From contig JADLZK010002815.1 in the NCBI GenBank assembly GCA_015847255.1, positions 1 to 64,000 of the forward strand: a stretch of DNA of 64,000 nt, given 5' to 3'. Positions 12,435 through 24,861 of the stretch are shown piece by piece. The notes beneath the pieces were generated by a model, which searched no databases, was not told the origin of the DNA, and saw only the letters and a list, made by a program, of their open reading frames with translations. Positions within the stretch are counted from its first letter, which is position 1, and each line of letters begins with the position of its first letter. The position numbers and the translations under genes are program-made. The DNA is from Hyparrhenia diplandra (Eukaryota > Streptophyta > Magnoliopsida > Poales > Poaceae).

Positions 12435-14334
12435 ATAATGTATACTTTTTTTCTTTCAATCGCAGGCACACATAAGGCCTAATTTGGAAAGAAGGGGGAG
12501 ACAAACTCAGGGATGGAAAGCGCACCTTCAAATAACATGCCCATGGATTGCTCACCCTGGGAAAAGTTAGGGATCCCAAGGAGATTTGAGTTTCCAAACT
12601 AGTCCTAATTGGTGTCTTATAATTTGATGAAATGGGGAAGTATGGTCTAACTTAGTGTCATTGAGGTGCGACCAAGTACCAATTATCCATTAGCTGAAAT
12701 CAATGTAGAAGAATCTACATAAATCGAGCAAATGCCCATTCCTTAGGGGTTTTTCCCCCCTTTGTATAAAGCAATGGTTAGCTACTTAGCTATAACCATT
12801 TTTCTGTATTTAATTTTGTTTGATTGGCTTTACTTTGTAAAGCAACTATAAATGTTACACAGAAATAGTTTAACAATTATGCAGAATATATAATTCTTAG
12901 CCAATATTCACTTCCTCAGTGAGACTGGATGTCGTAGTTATCTGTGCTATAGCTCAAAAAAAGATGTATTGCAATGTGAACTCCTGGGTTTTCTTGTACC
13001 GTGAGAGTTTGATGGAGCATGTCAAGGGTATCCTCTGGGAGTTGACGCATGACATCCAGCTAATTAATTTTACATGAGATGCTCTCTTTCACTGGTTACT
13101 GACATGGTAAGCAACTTTGCTGCTTACACAGCTTAATACAAAGAAAACTTCATCAGTATTTTTTACCCTGCAGAAACTCTTGAAATCGATGGATGCAAAG
13201 GAAGGTGAACATTTCTGGTCCATTTATGATCTGCATCACTGGAAGTTCGAAGCCTGTCAATTTCTTAAGAGTCAATCCGATTCAGCATTTTTCTGTGTTG
13301 AACACCAGTTCTCCACTATAGCAATGCATTGTTTCCTTTGCAACGATGTCAGGTAAAGATTGTTACTACGGAGTACTAGATTTCTTTGACTTCTTCTATA
13401 TATCAAGTATATGAACTTACCTTGCTCGTGGCTTTGGTTGGAAAAAGGGCTATGCACAGCATAAGTAGAGTTGTTTGGAATGCTTTACATACTATTTTCT
13501 CAACAGTCACCAAGCTGATAGTAAATGTAGTAAAAGAGACTCCGGGAGAAGTCAGAATCGTAATTTCTTTTGAGCTTTCTTCATTTGACGAATGTAGAAA
13601 CGACTTTATGAGAGGCGAATGTAGAAAGGAGAGATATAAAGTAAAGAATGCCATTCCCAATAGAGTACCAGGGAACCTTGTGTCTGAAGGCTATATCAGA
13701 CACACCGCATTCCATTTGGCAGCCACAGGAATCATGATTAGTCTTTTGTTGATTTGCTTGGAAGCAGCACTATCTCCCTTTTCGGCCCACCTTTAACTTA
13801 AAACAATCTCCACTGGCCTGCACGTGCATATTCGTGTGACAAATTTATCTCTCCTCTAGGCTCCAAGAAATCAACAGATTTTTTTTTAGGGAATTCACAT
13901 ATGATAAATGATACTGAACTGGAAAGTGAGGAAACGCCTCACATTTCTCAAAAAACACAGCAAACATTTTTCCTTTTCTCGTAGAAGTTTCACATAGGCT
14001 CACATAGAACCTCAAACCTCTGGATGTTAGTTTCGCACATGTAACAGTTATTTGCTACCTTCTTGTTATTAGTCTTTCAAAAAAAAAAAAAAAAAGTAGT
14101 TCCACATAAAAAAGAACTAGGAAACCATGTGTTCTGAATCAAGCTTAAGAACATGATTGTGACTTTTGAGTTGCTCATTTCTTCTGATCAACTAGTTACT
14201 AGTGTACCGTTTATTGCTTTTTCCTTGCAGGCTAACATTTGTTCTAGGCCACGGCATGATGTCGGCCTGTCAAACTAAGTAGTACGTGACAACGGTGACG
14301 TGTACCCCCATCTCTGATCAGTGATTACTCTAGA

Positions 14335-14362
14335 TTTCCTCTTTTTGAAAATTGAAACGGAG
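14335..14362. repeat. 28-bp micro-insertion flanked by 14-bp direct repeat
   Basis: GTGATTACTCTAGA occurs at 14321-14334 and 14363-14376. The 28-bp insert has a short T-run and ends GAAACGGAG, resembling the bases next to the T-run in the insertion at 16377. Confidence 0.7.
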
Positions 14363-14994
14363 GTGATTACTCTAGAATTGTCGTAACTTTCTGCAATAGT
14401 GGCCTAGTGGTTGCAACAACTCTTCTCAGGGTACTGCGTCATCCTTCTTCCATACTAAAATGTCATAGATATCTGGTCGCAAGCAAGTGCGAGGAAACGG
14501 CCAGGGCACAAAGAAACACCGGGTCCGGCCGTGACACGCAGCGAAAGTGTATTCTATACCCCTGATCCCAGGAAGATTTGAAGCGTCACCTACCTAACCC
14601 GGCCAGTCGCTCTCAGTGTGCCTGCGTGAAGGAGCGTGTCGGACCGGGCCTCCAGCTGAGAGTGAGACCTGAAACGGTCCGGAAGATTTCAAACTCCGAT
14701 GGAGGGATCAGGTATGAACACCAGTGATATGATAAAGTGATAAGCTCAACTGTCAGCTTCAGACAGTAGTAGATGATTTGCTACCTGATCTGGTACTCTG
14801 CAGCTGGCCGTGTTTGAAGCGTCTAGAGTAGCATGTCACGTGCGGCCGTGCGGGGTATGGGGCAAGTGTGTGCCGTGTCCGGAAGAGTAGGTAGGAGGCA
14901 GGCACGTGCCCCAGGTGTACAAACAAGCTGGGCTCCGGTACGTGTACGTACGTACAGCGGCTGTAGAGTGAGACTCGAAAAGGGGCTGCGAGTT

Positions 14995-15016
14995 TTTTTT
15001 TTTTTTTTTGATAACT
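14995..15016. repeat. 22-bp poly(T) micro-insertion flanked by 13-bp direct repeat
   Basis: GGGGCTGCGAGTT occurs at 14982-14994 and 15017-15029. Between them lie 15 T and GATAACT. It looks like the complement of a retroposed poly(A) tail with target-site duplication. Confidence 0.75.
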
Positions 15017-15521
15017 GGGGCTGCGAGTTAAAGTGAGGCTGAAGGCTGATGCACGGCAGCCAGGATTAATACCTGGAGGGTGGGTTTGGTTGGGGCTTTG
15101 TCCTCGTACGATTATTAGACTACTAATAGCAAGCAGTTGCCCTCGGCAAGCAGCCATCATCACCGCTTGGCGTGGCCGTTAAGCGCAAGCAGTGTGAGTG
15201 TGCAGCCCCCCACCCCAGGGCTTCGTCCTCTTCCACTCCACCGAATCCTCGCGGCTCCATCGGCGGAACGCGGGCCATAAACATACGACACTCGACACGA
15301 GGAGCTCGATGACCATGTGACTGTGAAGCGAAGCAAGCGAACGAGCCGCAGCCGCCTCTGCTTTCCTCTCGATCACTTCCAACGCCCGCCGGCGGCGGCG
15401 GCGCGATACTTTTCTCCCCTTAGCCTCCTTTTTCTTGTGGTGTTGCACCCAGGACCCGTGAGCATTTTCCGGGGGGCTGCTGTGTGTGTGTGTGTGGGCA
15501 CGGATGGGGAGGAGGAGCGGC

Positions 15522-18500
15522 ATGTCAACGGCGAGGCCGCTCGTGGTCTCCTTCCTCTGCGTGCTTCTCGTCAGGACCTCAGAATCTGCCTCGGATGACG
15601 GTATTGCTGCTGCTTCTCTTGTCCTCTGTGTGCTTCCTTCTGCTATACTCCTACTTGGTGATAAGTTGATAGCCGCTGGCTGCTGTGTTCTTGCGTTTAA
15701 TTTGCCAGTATCTGCGCTTCTTGCGTTCAAGAGAGCCATCTACGACGACCCTCTGTCCAAGCTGTCGGTTGGAACTCCAAGGACAAGGATCCCTGCGCCT
15801 GGTTCGGTGTGGGCTGCTCGCCGTTCGACAACCGCGTGGTCACGCTGTAAGAATCACAAGAACTGGCCGCCCTCTTTTTTCATCCCTCATCTGTTTTTCT
15901 TTCCTTTCTCACATTGCTGAAGGTCACATGACTCTAAGCAAAAAGAATTCTAAGATTCTCGTTTTACATGGGGCTTTGTTTGTTGAATGAAGCATATTCG
16001 TGGCCTTCCCTGGCTACTTGTCCAAATAGCATGCATAGTTCATTACTAGCTCAGATGAAAAAGAAAAGGTTACGAACCATATGCGAAATGTGATATTCCG
16101 GGCCTATTTTAGAGCTTGATCAAATGGATAACGAACAATTATGCACCGTGGTTGAAATTATACACTTCCGGTGGTAGAAATCTCTGCGGCAATAGCAGAA
16201 TGATGCATGTTCTTCCACAGTTAAAGTGGACAAAGTTTCTGACACCAGATAAGGCACCGAGCTGGAAGCTATCATTCAACTTTATCTACTACCTTTTATT
16301 CCTGTCTTCAGTTGACTTAACAAGCACCCAAACAATTTGTCCTAAAAAACATGCGCATAGTTTTTAATATGTGATTTTTTTTTTTTTTTTGAACGGAATT
16401 TAGTATGTGGATTTTGTGGTCCATCCAGAAGGCAAACCCTCAAAACAGTATTTTCAGCTTTTATGTTGAACGGAAAAACAAAGACAAGTGGTGTTTCTCC
16501 GAATTCAGATAGGGATTTTGTTGTGTGAACAAGTACTAAACTACTTTTTCTCTGTTGATGAACATCTTGTTCTCATATAAGTGTCTGCTATTTTCACTAT
16601 ATAGTGAGCTGTCAAATTCATCTCTCCAAGGATTTTTGGCACCAGAGATCGGATCCCTAAGATCTTTTGCAAACTCTGTGAGTGCTATCACTCCGTGAAA
16701 CTCCGATTTTAATTTCACCTAAAAAATAATATCAACTGATAGTCTTAGGAAACTTCTTGCAGTGTGTTGGATCACAATACATTCATGGGCTCAATACCAA
16801 AAGACATCGGCATGCTGAAGAACCTGATTGAGCTGAACCTTAGCTCCAACCAACTTGCAGGGCCTATACCCAGTGAGATTGGTGACTTGGCAAAGATCAC
16901 AAAAATGTACAAGAAGAGCTAGAGATTCACTTGTTCTATTCTCAGCATCAGTTCAATTTTATAACTCTTCTGTTCTCTTATGCCCTAGAGACCTTCATGC
17001 AAATCGGTTGGATGGCACTATCCCTCCTGAGCTTGGCAAGTTGGGAAGCCTCCTTGAGCTCCGGTTGAGCAATAACAGCCTTACAGGCATTATTCCTGCA
17101 AGCAATGATTCAGAGATGTAAGTAACTGTTTCTCAGTGTCTTCAAAAGCCCAAAGGTTGTTTTCAATAAGCATGATCTTGAAAGCATGTATTTTTCTGTT
17201 CAAAGGAATAATCAATTAGTTAAGAAGTTAGCATCAGCAGCACTGACTGCATGCTGCCACACTTAGTACTTACTGTGCAAGCATGCAATTTGAATTTGAT
17301 TAACTGTCTGGAGACAAGCTGAATGACTGAATGAGACATGAAACAATGATCAAACTGTGAACTCCAGAACATTAACAGTACTCTTCTATTCCGACATCAT
17401 TTGATATGGCATCTGAACAACCACTTGTACCTGTATTCCTTCTTTCAGGGAATCCGCCAACAGCACTGATGAAGTTGGATTGTGTCAGCTATCTCAGCGA
17501 ACCAATATTGATCTCTCGTATAACTTTTTGGTTGGAGATGTTCCCACATGCTTACAGAAAATCCAAAGGTACACCTTCGCCTTTCGTGGCTTAAATGTTT
17601 CAGTTGTCTTCTTGAACTTACCTGTTTTACAGTATTTGAACAGACCAAGCTTGGTAGGGAATTGCTTCCAGAACAACACATCAAACCGTCCACTGCAGCA
17701 ATGTATGGTGATATTTTATATTTTAACTTTTGACATACTTAGTCATTAATACATTTTGCTGTTCCTCTTTTTGGGCTGTTTGACACCATTTTGCTTCGTT
17801 ATTTGGTAATAGCGTATACATCATTGGTTGCAAAGATACAATTAACAGTTGTTGGAGAAAATCCTCATGCGGAGCAAAATGAATTTTTCAACAAAAAACT
17901 TTATCATTAAGACAGTAACATATTGGTAAAGCAATCCTAATATTTAATAAACTACATTTTTTAAGGAAGTTACTAGACTACATATTCTGTCAACTACCCT
18001 GTCCATTAGGCTAGTCTGACTAAACAAGTCCAACCCTTTGTACACCCCTAGAAGATGAAATTGGGGTGCATTTCTGGGCTCGAGGACATTGTGCAATGCT
18101 GGAAACCTAACTATAGCCTGTTAAAATTTATCTGGCACTTAACAAAAGAAAAGCAACCCTAGGCACATTGCTCTGTCAGTTTCGGATCAGTTACGGATGA
18201 TTTGGGACCAGGGATAGTGTAGCATTGGCTATGGTTGTTAAAATAAAGGCCTGAAGTTGACACGTTGTTTTGCTTCCTTGTTGGATCCGATCTCCCACAT
18301 TCTTCCTTTTTGTCCTTCGATCTTTAAGGCTCCTTCTGTTTGTGTTCATGTTAATAGCTCCACCTTACTTTTTTTTTAAAGATGCCCAAATTTATTTTTG
18401 TGTGTTTCCTTATGCTTTTTACATCTGATGAGCATTACAATATGACTCAAATGCGGTCAATACATACTGTTATACTAGAGGCGTTCCCTTTTTGTACATC

Positions 18501-20361
18501 AAACTCTAAACTCTTTATCTTAATTTGCTTCTCTGAATAGTATAACAGTTCCTTGTTACTGTAATTTGCTTCTCTGAATAATGAGACATAATTACAGGTG
18601 AAACTAATCAGGAAAGAGATAGAGACAATGGTGCTGATGAGAATGTGCAGAAAGGCCTGCCAGAGCCACTTTGGCTGTTCATTCTGGAAGTCATCGCAGC
18701 AGTTTCATTGCTTTGTTTGTTAACACTTTGTACCATGACTGGCATCCGAAGGTGCAGAGCTAGATCCTCTGGGTCGGGACCAGTGTTCCATGGACAAGAG
18801 CTGTAAGCTGGAAGGAGAACACCGTAATCTCAATCGGTCAGTGCCTGCTTTTGTTGCGATTTACTGACAGAACTGAACTTTACACTGCGTTTATTACGGG
18901 TTGCCTTCAAAATAAAATGAACAGGCAGGAGATCTGCCTATATTATATTATATTGATAAAGAAAAAAAAATATGTTGCTCGTGTAGATGATGACCTCCTG
19001 ATAAATGTGCCAAAGATAAGCCGGCAGGAGCTGGCAGAGGCTTGTGAAGACTTCAGCAACATAATTGGATCGTCTCAGGAGACAGTTGTGTACAAAGGGA
19101 ACTCTGAAGGATGGCGGAAAATCGCTGTTGTGTCGCTGACTGTTCCGGTGCATTACTGGAATGACTATGTGGAACTTTACTTTCAGAAGGAGGCGAGTGT
19201 GAACCAACTAAACCCCAATGAAGATTTTTACTTCCGTATAATCGTATCTCATAATAATTTGCTCGAAATATTCAGGTAATAGAAATGTCAGACTGAGCCA
19301 TGAAAACGTTGCAAAAGATGGTGGGATACTGCAAGGAATCTGATCCATTTTCAAGAATGCTAGTCTTTCAGTATCCACCAAATGGGACACTCTACGAGCA
19401 TCTGCACGGTAAGTCAACAAGCTCTTGCCTTGCTCCATGCCTCCATGTATGGTAGCATGAACTCGGTGCGTTATCTGTTCGCAGATGGAGATGGGTGGCA
19501 GCTATCTTGGCCTAGACGGATGAAATTAGCACTTTCGCCATCTCGCGTGTTCTCAGATACTTGCACACTGAGCTGCAACCTCCATTTGCAGTAGCTGCAC
19601 TGACGTCTAGTTCGGTTTACCTAACCGAAGACTTCTCGCCAAAGGTCTGTGTTGTATATATGCACTCCTAGACACACTGCTAAATCAAGAACATTAGTTT
19701 CTGGTAGCATATAGCATCCTGATTCCTGAGCATGAGGTTCCAGTCTTAGTTCAGTTCAGTTCAGTTCAGATAACAACTGCAGCTGACTGCGGTTTTGCAG
19801 ATAATCGATTTCGAGAGGTGGAGATATCTTGCGACCAAACCAGGATTTGCCTCACTGAATGGCGGGTCAGTCAACAGCATTACTGATTCTCGGCATAAGC
19901 GCTTCATGGACGTCCAGGCCAACACCTATGCGTTCGGCGTGATCCTGCTGGAGCTCATCAGTGGCAGAGCCTCGGTTTCCAAAGATACCGGGAGCTTAGT
20001 GGATTGGGTATAACTGCTGGCTCTTCCTCACTCAAGCGGCCAAGCCTGCTCATGCTACACTGCCTCTGTATGTACACTGACAAGTACTGGGCGTGATCTG
20101 TCCATGCAGGCAAGAGAGCACCTGGAGCATCCCGAGGAGTTCAGCAAGATGGTGGACCCGAGGCTGCAGAGCGTGAACCAGGGGAGAGCCTGGGCATCGT
20201 CTGCAACGTGGTGAACCTGTGCATCGATCCAGAGCCGTCGCGGCGGCCGTCCATGAGCATGATCGCGGCCATCCTGGAGGATGGCATCCAGGCGTCGGCG
20301 GCCACCTTGTTCAGGGGATTCGTCTCTGGCATGGGCCGAAGCCGAGCTGGCCATCTCCTAG
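15522..20361 (+). CDS. LRR receptor-like protein kinase (pseudokinase type, At1g63430/MRH1-like)
   Basis: Thirteen exons are proposed: 15522-15600, 15709-15846, 16605-16677, 16763-16906, 16989-17117, 17449-17568, 17644-17702, 18598-18836, 18987-~19198, ~19270-19408, 19485-19644, 19801-20007 and 20110-20361. The product is about 650 aa. Order: signal peptide (PLVVSFLCVLLVRT), LRR N-cap (ALLAFKRAIYDDP, DPCAWFGVGC), LRRs (DHNTFMGSIPKDIGMLKNL, DLHANRLDGTIPPELGKLGS), juxtamembrane region, one transmembrane helix (about 18680-18740), kinase-like domain. The kinase part lacks canonical VAIK, HRD and DFG; the corresponding stretches read IAVVSL, LHTELQPP and IIDFERW, as in this receptor subfamily, so it probably signals by scaffolding. 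At least seven 1-bp indels interrupt the frame (near 15770, 16665, 18780, 19308, 19540, 20188, 20318). The exon 9 to 10 junction is uncertain. Confidence 0.85.
16377..16399. repeat. Poly(T) micro-insertion with imperfect direct repeats
   Basis: TTAATATGTGATT at 16364-16376 and TTAGTATGTGGATT at 16400-16413 flank about 14 T plus GAACGGAAT. Two differences between the repeats suggest an older event. It lies in intron 2 of the LRR-RLK gene. Confidence 0.55.
17703..18597. other. Long intron 7 of the LRR-RLK gene
   Basis: AT-rich intronic sequence with no transposon that I can delimit. Confidence 0.5.
19748..19768. repeat. (TTCAG)n microsatellite
   Basis: Four TTCAG units in the intron just upstream of exon 12 of the LRR-RLK gene. 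Confidence 0.85.
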
Positions 20362-20789
20362 ATGCCCTTTGCCTTTTCGTTTGCTGCACTCTCTAGACTG
20401 TAACTGTATACTGTAGTTGCTTGGACAGTGATGGTTTGACCCATTGTTACTCCGTTTGGCATTGTAATGTTTTTTTTGTTCTCTTTTCTGGAGAGAGAAA
20501 ATGGCATGTAGAAATCTGAATTCGATGACTCAATTTTTGATTTGATCAGCACGAGAAGTAGATTTTTTTGTCCTTTCAAATACAGAGGGAGCATTTGAGA
20601 CGCTTTGTTCCCCATTTCAATGGAGGCCCAAAGAGAATGCGGCCTACGAAGCACGCAGGCCGAAGGGCCCAAATCTCCAACGGCCCTACGGATCCGCAAC
20701 GGGGACTCGGGAGTGAACTTTTCTTTTTTTTTTGCTCTTTCTTATAAGCGTGGGGAAGAGGAGGAGGGACCTTTTGCCGCCGCGTCGCC

Positions 20790-20967
20790 ATGGCGGCGGG
20801 AAGAGAAAGCGACGAACAGCTGACCGAGTACGAGAAGCAGCGGCTGGCGCGGATACGCGAGAACGAGGCCCGGTTCGAGGCCCTGGGCATCCGTAGCCTC
20901 GCAGCGTCCCCTCTCCTCCGCAACCCGTCGCCGGGGACGGTCAAGGGAAGCAGAAGAAGCGGTCCGC

Positions 20968-21001
<34 letters not shown>

Positions 21002-23288
21002 TACGTCCGTCCGATAGCGGCGGCGGTGAGGAGGATGACAGGAGCTCGTCGGAGAGCGCGCAAGACGAAGAGTTGGAGGGAGAGGTGAAATCAGCGCGCC
21101 AAGGTACGGAGCTTCCCCTTTCCTCAGTTCTATGTCATCCATTAATCCTCATTAACTGATGGGATCTAAGCTGTCTAGGCCTCGCCCCCATAAATGGTTA
21201 TTTTCACTGCACAGTGGGGGTTTAAGATCCACTAATAAAAGGCTACGATTTGGTACCTGCTATTATATCACAGATGTGTAATGTGTTGCATAATTGTTCT
21301 ATCATTTTGTTTCAGGGAAAGAAAAAATAAATTGTCAAAATCTGGTAAATCTACAAAGAGCACGCCTACTAAGGGTAGGGGCTTCTTTTGCTGATGTGGT
21401 GGATGATGATACAGCCTTACAGCAGGTATTGTCATAACCACGAATAACAATATTATTAACCCTATAAATGGCGCTCAAATCCTAAACCTTTGTGCTAAGT
21501 TTTCATTGTATGATTTCGTCAGCACCTTAACAATGCTAATATAATATACAGGCAATTGCTCTCTCTCCCTGATGGAATATTCAGAAAAGCCTTCGACTGC
21601 AATGGGTGCAGAAACATCGAGCACAGTAACAGGAGCTAGTGAAAGTACTCCACGCAAAAACAACCGCAAAGCATCCGTTCAGGACTCAGCTAAGAACAAG
21701 AAGATTAAAAAGCTGGTACGTCCCTTCAAGCTTGACTTGTATCAATTACACCTGTGCCATGTATGTTTTACACACTCGTTTTTGACCCCAAGGGTAAGAG
21801 CAGGATTCAGCTGACGGAAGATGATGTGGTTGCATTCTTCTTCTCATTCGACGGTACTCTTATCTGACACCAAAATTCATTTTCTACATGTCTGACCCAT
21901 CAAATGCGTTGATTATTGATCATTATTCCAGGATCTTGTTAAGTGCAATGAATAGTATATTCATGAAATATAATGAACTCAAAATAACTTGGTTTTGAAT
22001 CCATTTTTCATTTGAATCTGCTTTGGCTTTGGATGTTTTTTAGTCTAGTTTGACCATCTCATACTTGTTTGCAGCTCATAGAATTAGCCCCTCGCGCCCC
22101 CTCCCATCCCCATCTGCTTATGGATCGGCTGTAGGTTTAGATACAAGATAGAAGTTTAAACCAAACTTAAAATGTATTCTAGTCTTGTTTCTAAAAAAGA
22201 AGGACCATGCCATTATGGTAATATGTTGGAGCACACAGACTTGAAAGGAATAACTGATACACCTTTTCGCTTTTTATTGTTGCTCACAATTTAATTTCTG
22301 CAGAAGCTGGTAGGGACATTTGCGAACTTACTTCGGTCTAATCCATTTACTGTGCAATATCTGCTGAGAAATGATAGTACAGTAGTACTGTATGTATATC
22401 ATGAGTCAAACTGAAATTACTAGCCTCGATGTAGCATCTCTGGGTATTTTTGTTCAGAGTAAAATGGATATAGTTATCTAATATAGTTGTCTGAAGAGCA
22501 AACAAATGATTGATACACTTTTATTAATAAAATTATTGATACACTTATTGCTTATACTTACTGCATGCTCTGTATAAATATTGTTCTTGGTATATTACTT
22601 GTGCAAACAGTACCGATTTGTTCATATTTTGTTTCACAGAAGTTGGTAAAAAGGATATATTACACCATGGGATCTTGAAAGAATGGCTACAATAAATGAT
22701 TTCATCTGGACTGAATCTGAGATATCTAAGATGATCCGTTGCTTTTGATAGTGACGGTGATGGAAAGGTTTGTATTAGATTTCCACTCAAGTTTAAAAGT
22801 ATCAATGTTTTATTTGGAACCCACTTGAAAAGGTAGAGCCAGTCTGGTTCATGCGATTTGCTAAGCATTCGCTAGCATCTGAAAATAAAACAGTACTGAC
22901 AGCTTTGTTTCATCGTTTTTATTTGCCCCTCCAAAGTAAATTGATTGTTCGAAAACACCCTGGATCACCATGAACCCACTGAATCTGCAATTCAATGGAT
23001 ATCAATCTCTTTAGCTTGTCAATTTAACCAGATGTTAGTTAGTAATTAGCATTCTGGATGTGTACTACTGATTCCTATCCCAGAACAAATTCTTCTTTAT
23101 ATACATCTGTTCATGAATGCCAATGTTGAACAGGCACTAGAAATATAGGTTTCTTTTCAACCTTCTAGTCCACTATACTTCCTCCCCTATTTTCTTACAT
23201 CTTGATTTTTGCTGCTCCACAGATAAACCTCGAGGATTTCCGCAGCATAGTATCTCAATGCAACATGTTGCAGGAGCATGAGAAGTGA
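20790..23288 (+). CDS. UIM-like motif plus EF-hand pair protein, probably nuclear/cytosolic
   Basis: Six exons are proposed: 20790-21103, 21316-21425, 21552-21715, 21793-21853, 22640-22767 and 23223-23288. The N-terminus has a charged helix (LTEYEKQRLARIRENEARF), followed by an alternating Asp/Glu tract (GACGAG codons near 20970-21000) and a Lys/Ser/Thr-rich stretch. DDDTALQQAIALSL, across exons 2-3, fits a ubiquitin-interacting motif (acidic run, hydrophobic, Ala, spaced Ser). A basic region (NNRK, NKKIKK) follows. The C-terminus reads as an EF-hand pair: a degenerate first loop (FDEVGKGYITPWDLERM) and a canonical second loop DSDGDGKINLED. I infer Ca2+ sensing coupled to ubiquitin binding. 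Four or five 1-bp indels occur (near 20946, 21013, 21566, 22655, 22737). An alternative exon near 22304-22335 is possible. It begins 430 bp after the LRR-RLK stop. Confidence 0.75.
22521..22534. repeat. 14-bp micro-insertion flanked by 12-bp direct repeat
   Basis: ATTGATACACTT occurs at 22509-22520 and 22535-22546, flanking TTATTAATAAAATT. It lies in intron 4 of the EF-hand gene. Confidence 0.55.
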
Positions 23289-24716
23289 GGATGACGAGTG
23301 TTGCTAGTCTGAAGATGCTTGTACTCTTGTTTTGCATAGCCCAACATGTGACCTTAAATCAGCAAGGGGCATAAAGTGAGTTTATGAAACCCATTTCTGT
23401 TTTCCCTTTTAGCCATGATCATAACCTTTGTTGTTGGAGCTTGTCATGGCTGTTCTTCCGTGTAAACAAACAGATTCTGAAAAATGATAGTTGCTGCAAG
23501 CGAAGCTTTTAGAGGCTTTTTTAAGAGGTGTACTACTAATACCTTTATGTATCACCTTTTTTTTTCTATGGAGAAGCTGTGTCAGAGAAGGCCATGCACG
23601 AAATTGGACGGTTTCATTCTGTCTTTTTTTTTTTTTTTTCGAGTTCTACTTGTAACTATCATACGTGCACTGTTTTTATTTATTTATGATGTACGTCCTT
23701 TGTTTTAATGTGAACCAGTCCAGTCCACATGTGGTTCTATTCACACATTACAAGTACTTTTCCCCTGAAAGGCTGAAACTATACTGAAGTACAGCATTCT
23801 GTTTTCCGTGGCCTACTGCTCAGCTTGATCTATAAACCTGCAATATGATCTACAATTTCAAAAGGAAGAGATCCTAACCTAACTATTTAGCTGGAAAGTG
23901 TGATCATACGAATTAGACCAACAACAGGTTCGGGTCCTTCCAGCTTGAATTGTTTATCAAATTGCAGGTGTAGAGATCAAACTGACGAAAGATTAAACTA
24001 AAACGTCTTACGTATAATTTAGAACAGGGGAGTATTTTGCATCAACTGCTGCACCAGTGCGGCAAAGCGTAGTATAGCCGAGCAGGAGTGTTAAATTTGT
24101 GATGAAGCCCAGATGTGTTGTTGGCTCGTCGTCTGGTCCAGTTCGCCCTTGTCGCTCGCCAATTTCTGGCATACGGCCAACGGTCAGGCTGACCCGACCC
24201 CATGGCCGTCCGTCATTGCCGGGCCCTGATGCTCCACCCCGACACCAGAACCGCTCCCCAGTGCTCCCGTCCACCAGATCGGGCGGCCGCCGGAGCCGGA
24301 TCAAGGGCCGAGAGCTCCACCGCCGGCGACGCAAGCGGTTGTTTTAAGACCTCTGCATTATTACCTTTCAACTGCCAATCATGCACCTGCATAGTAATCA
24401 GCGTATCTTCCCTCGGTTTTGGATTAAGAAGTCGTTTTGAAAGTCAAACATCATGAATATAAATCATCAATAACTTTTAAGTTGTTGAGTTTGAAAAAAA
24501 AAACTATATGAATAGAATTGTCTTAAAAATATTTTGATAAAAGTATACACATCACATTTCCATAAATATTATTATTATTATAACAAAGAGGTCGAAGTTA
24601 TGTTTTGAAGGCGGATTATCCGCTATCCTAAACGACTTACGATCTAATCAGGAGGAATCTGTATGTAACGAGAGTGATGGGAGGATTCATTCAGAAGGTT
24701 GTAAACCAAAATCTCG
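23289..24716. other. Intergenic between EF-hand and UGT genes
   Basis: The first few hundred bases are probably 3'UTR. A T-run lies near 23624-23639. A GC-rich patch at about 24100-24350 has ORFs on both strands without recognisable similarity. No gene is called. Confidence 0.5.
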
Positions 24717-24732
24717 AACTCGCCTAATCATT

Positions 24733-24779
24733 ACGCGTGGCAAACGCAGAGAGAAAAGAAAAAAAAAAAAAAAAAAAAA
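24733..24779 (+). repeat. 47-bp poly(A) micro-insertion flanked by 16-bp direct repeat
   Basis: AACTCGCCTAATCATT occurs at 24717-24732 and 24780-24795. The insert begins ACGCGTGGCAAACGCAGAGA and ends in about 23 A. This is a clean retroposed-tail plus target-duplication structure. It lies about 70 bp upstream of the UGT start codon, probably in the core promoter or leader. Confidence 0.8.
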
Positions 24780-24861
24780 AACTCGCCTAATCATTCCTTG
24801 CCTATATTGACACCAACGCCACGCCATCGCAGGCAAGGCCAACTCCTCACGGCCAATCGCC

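Larger units (their letters stand above)
12435..15521. other. Intergenic region between GT90 and LRR-RLK genes
   Basis: The start is presumably the GT90 3'UTR. A 136-codon open frame at 13386-13796 (+) has no motif I recognise and is flanked by A/T-rich sequence, so I do not call it a gene. An A-run lies at about 14079-14095, preceded by CTTTC as in the micro-insertion at 7031. The last 600 bp become GC-richer and contain a (TG)n run near 15479-15496, just before the LRR-RLK start. Confidence 0.5.

Noticed and set aside
13386..13796. 136-codon plus-strand frame between GT90 and LRR-RLK
   Set aside because: No recognisable motif, no GC rise typical of grass coding DNA and no splice partner; left as intergenic.
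15522..20361. Calling the LRR-RLK a true pseudogene
   Set aside because: It has the most frameshifts in the window, but neighbouring genes show the same homopolymer pattern and all its exons and most splice borders are kept, so sequence error is the simpler reading.
22304..22335. Possible extra exon of the EF-hand gene
   Set aside because: It has AG and GT borders and starts like exon 5, but including it breaks the EF-hand reading; direct splicing 21853 to 22640 gives FDEVGKGYITPWDL.
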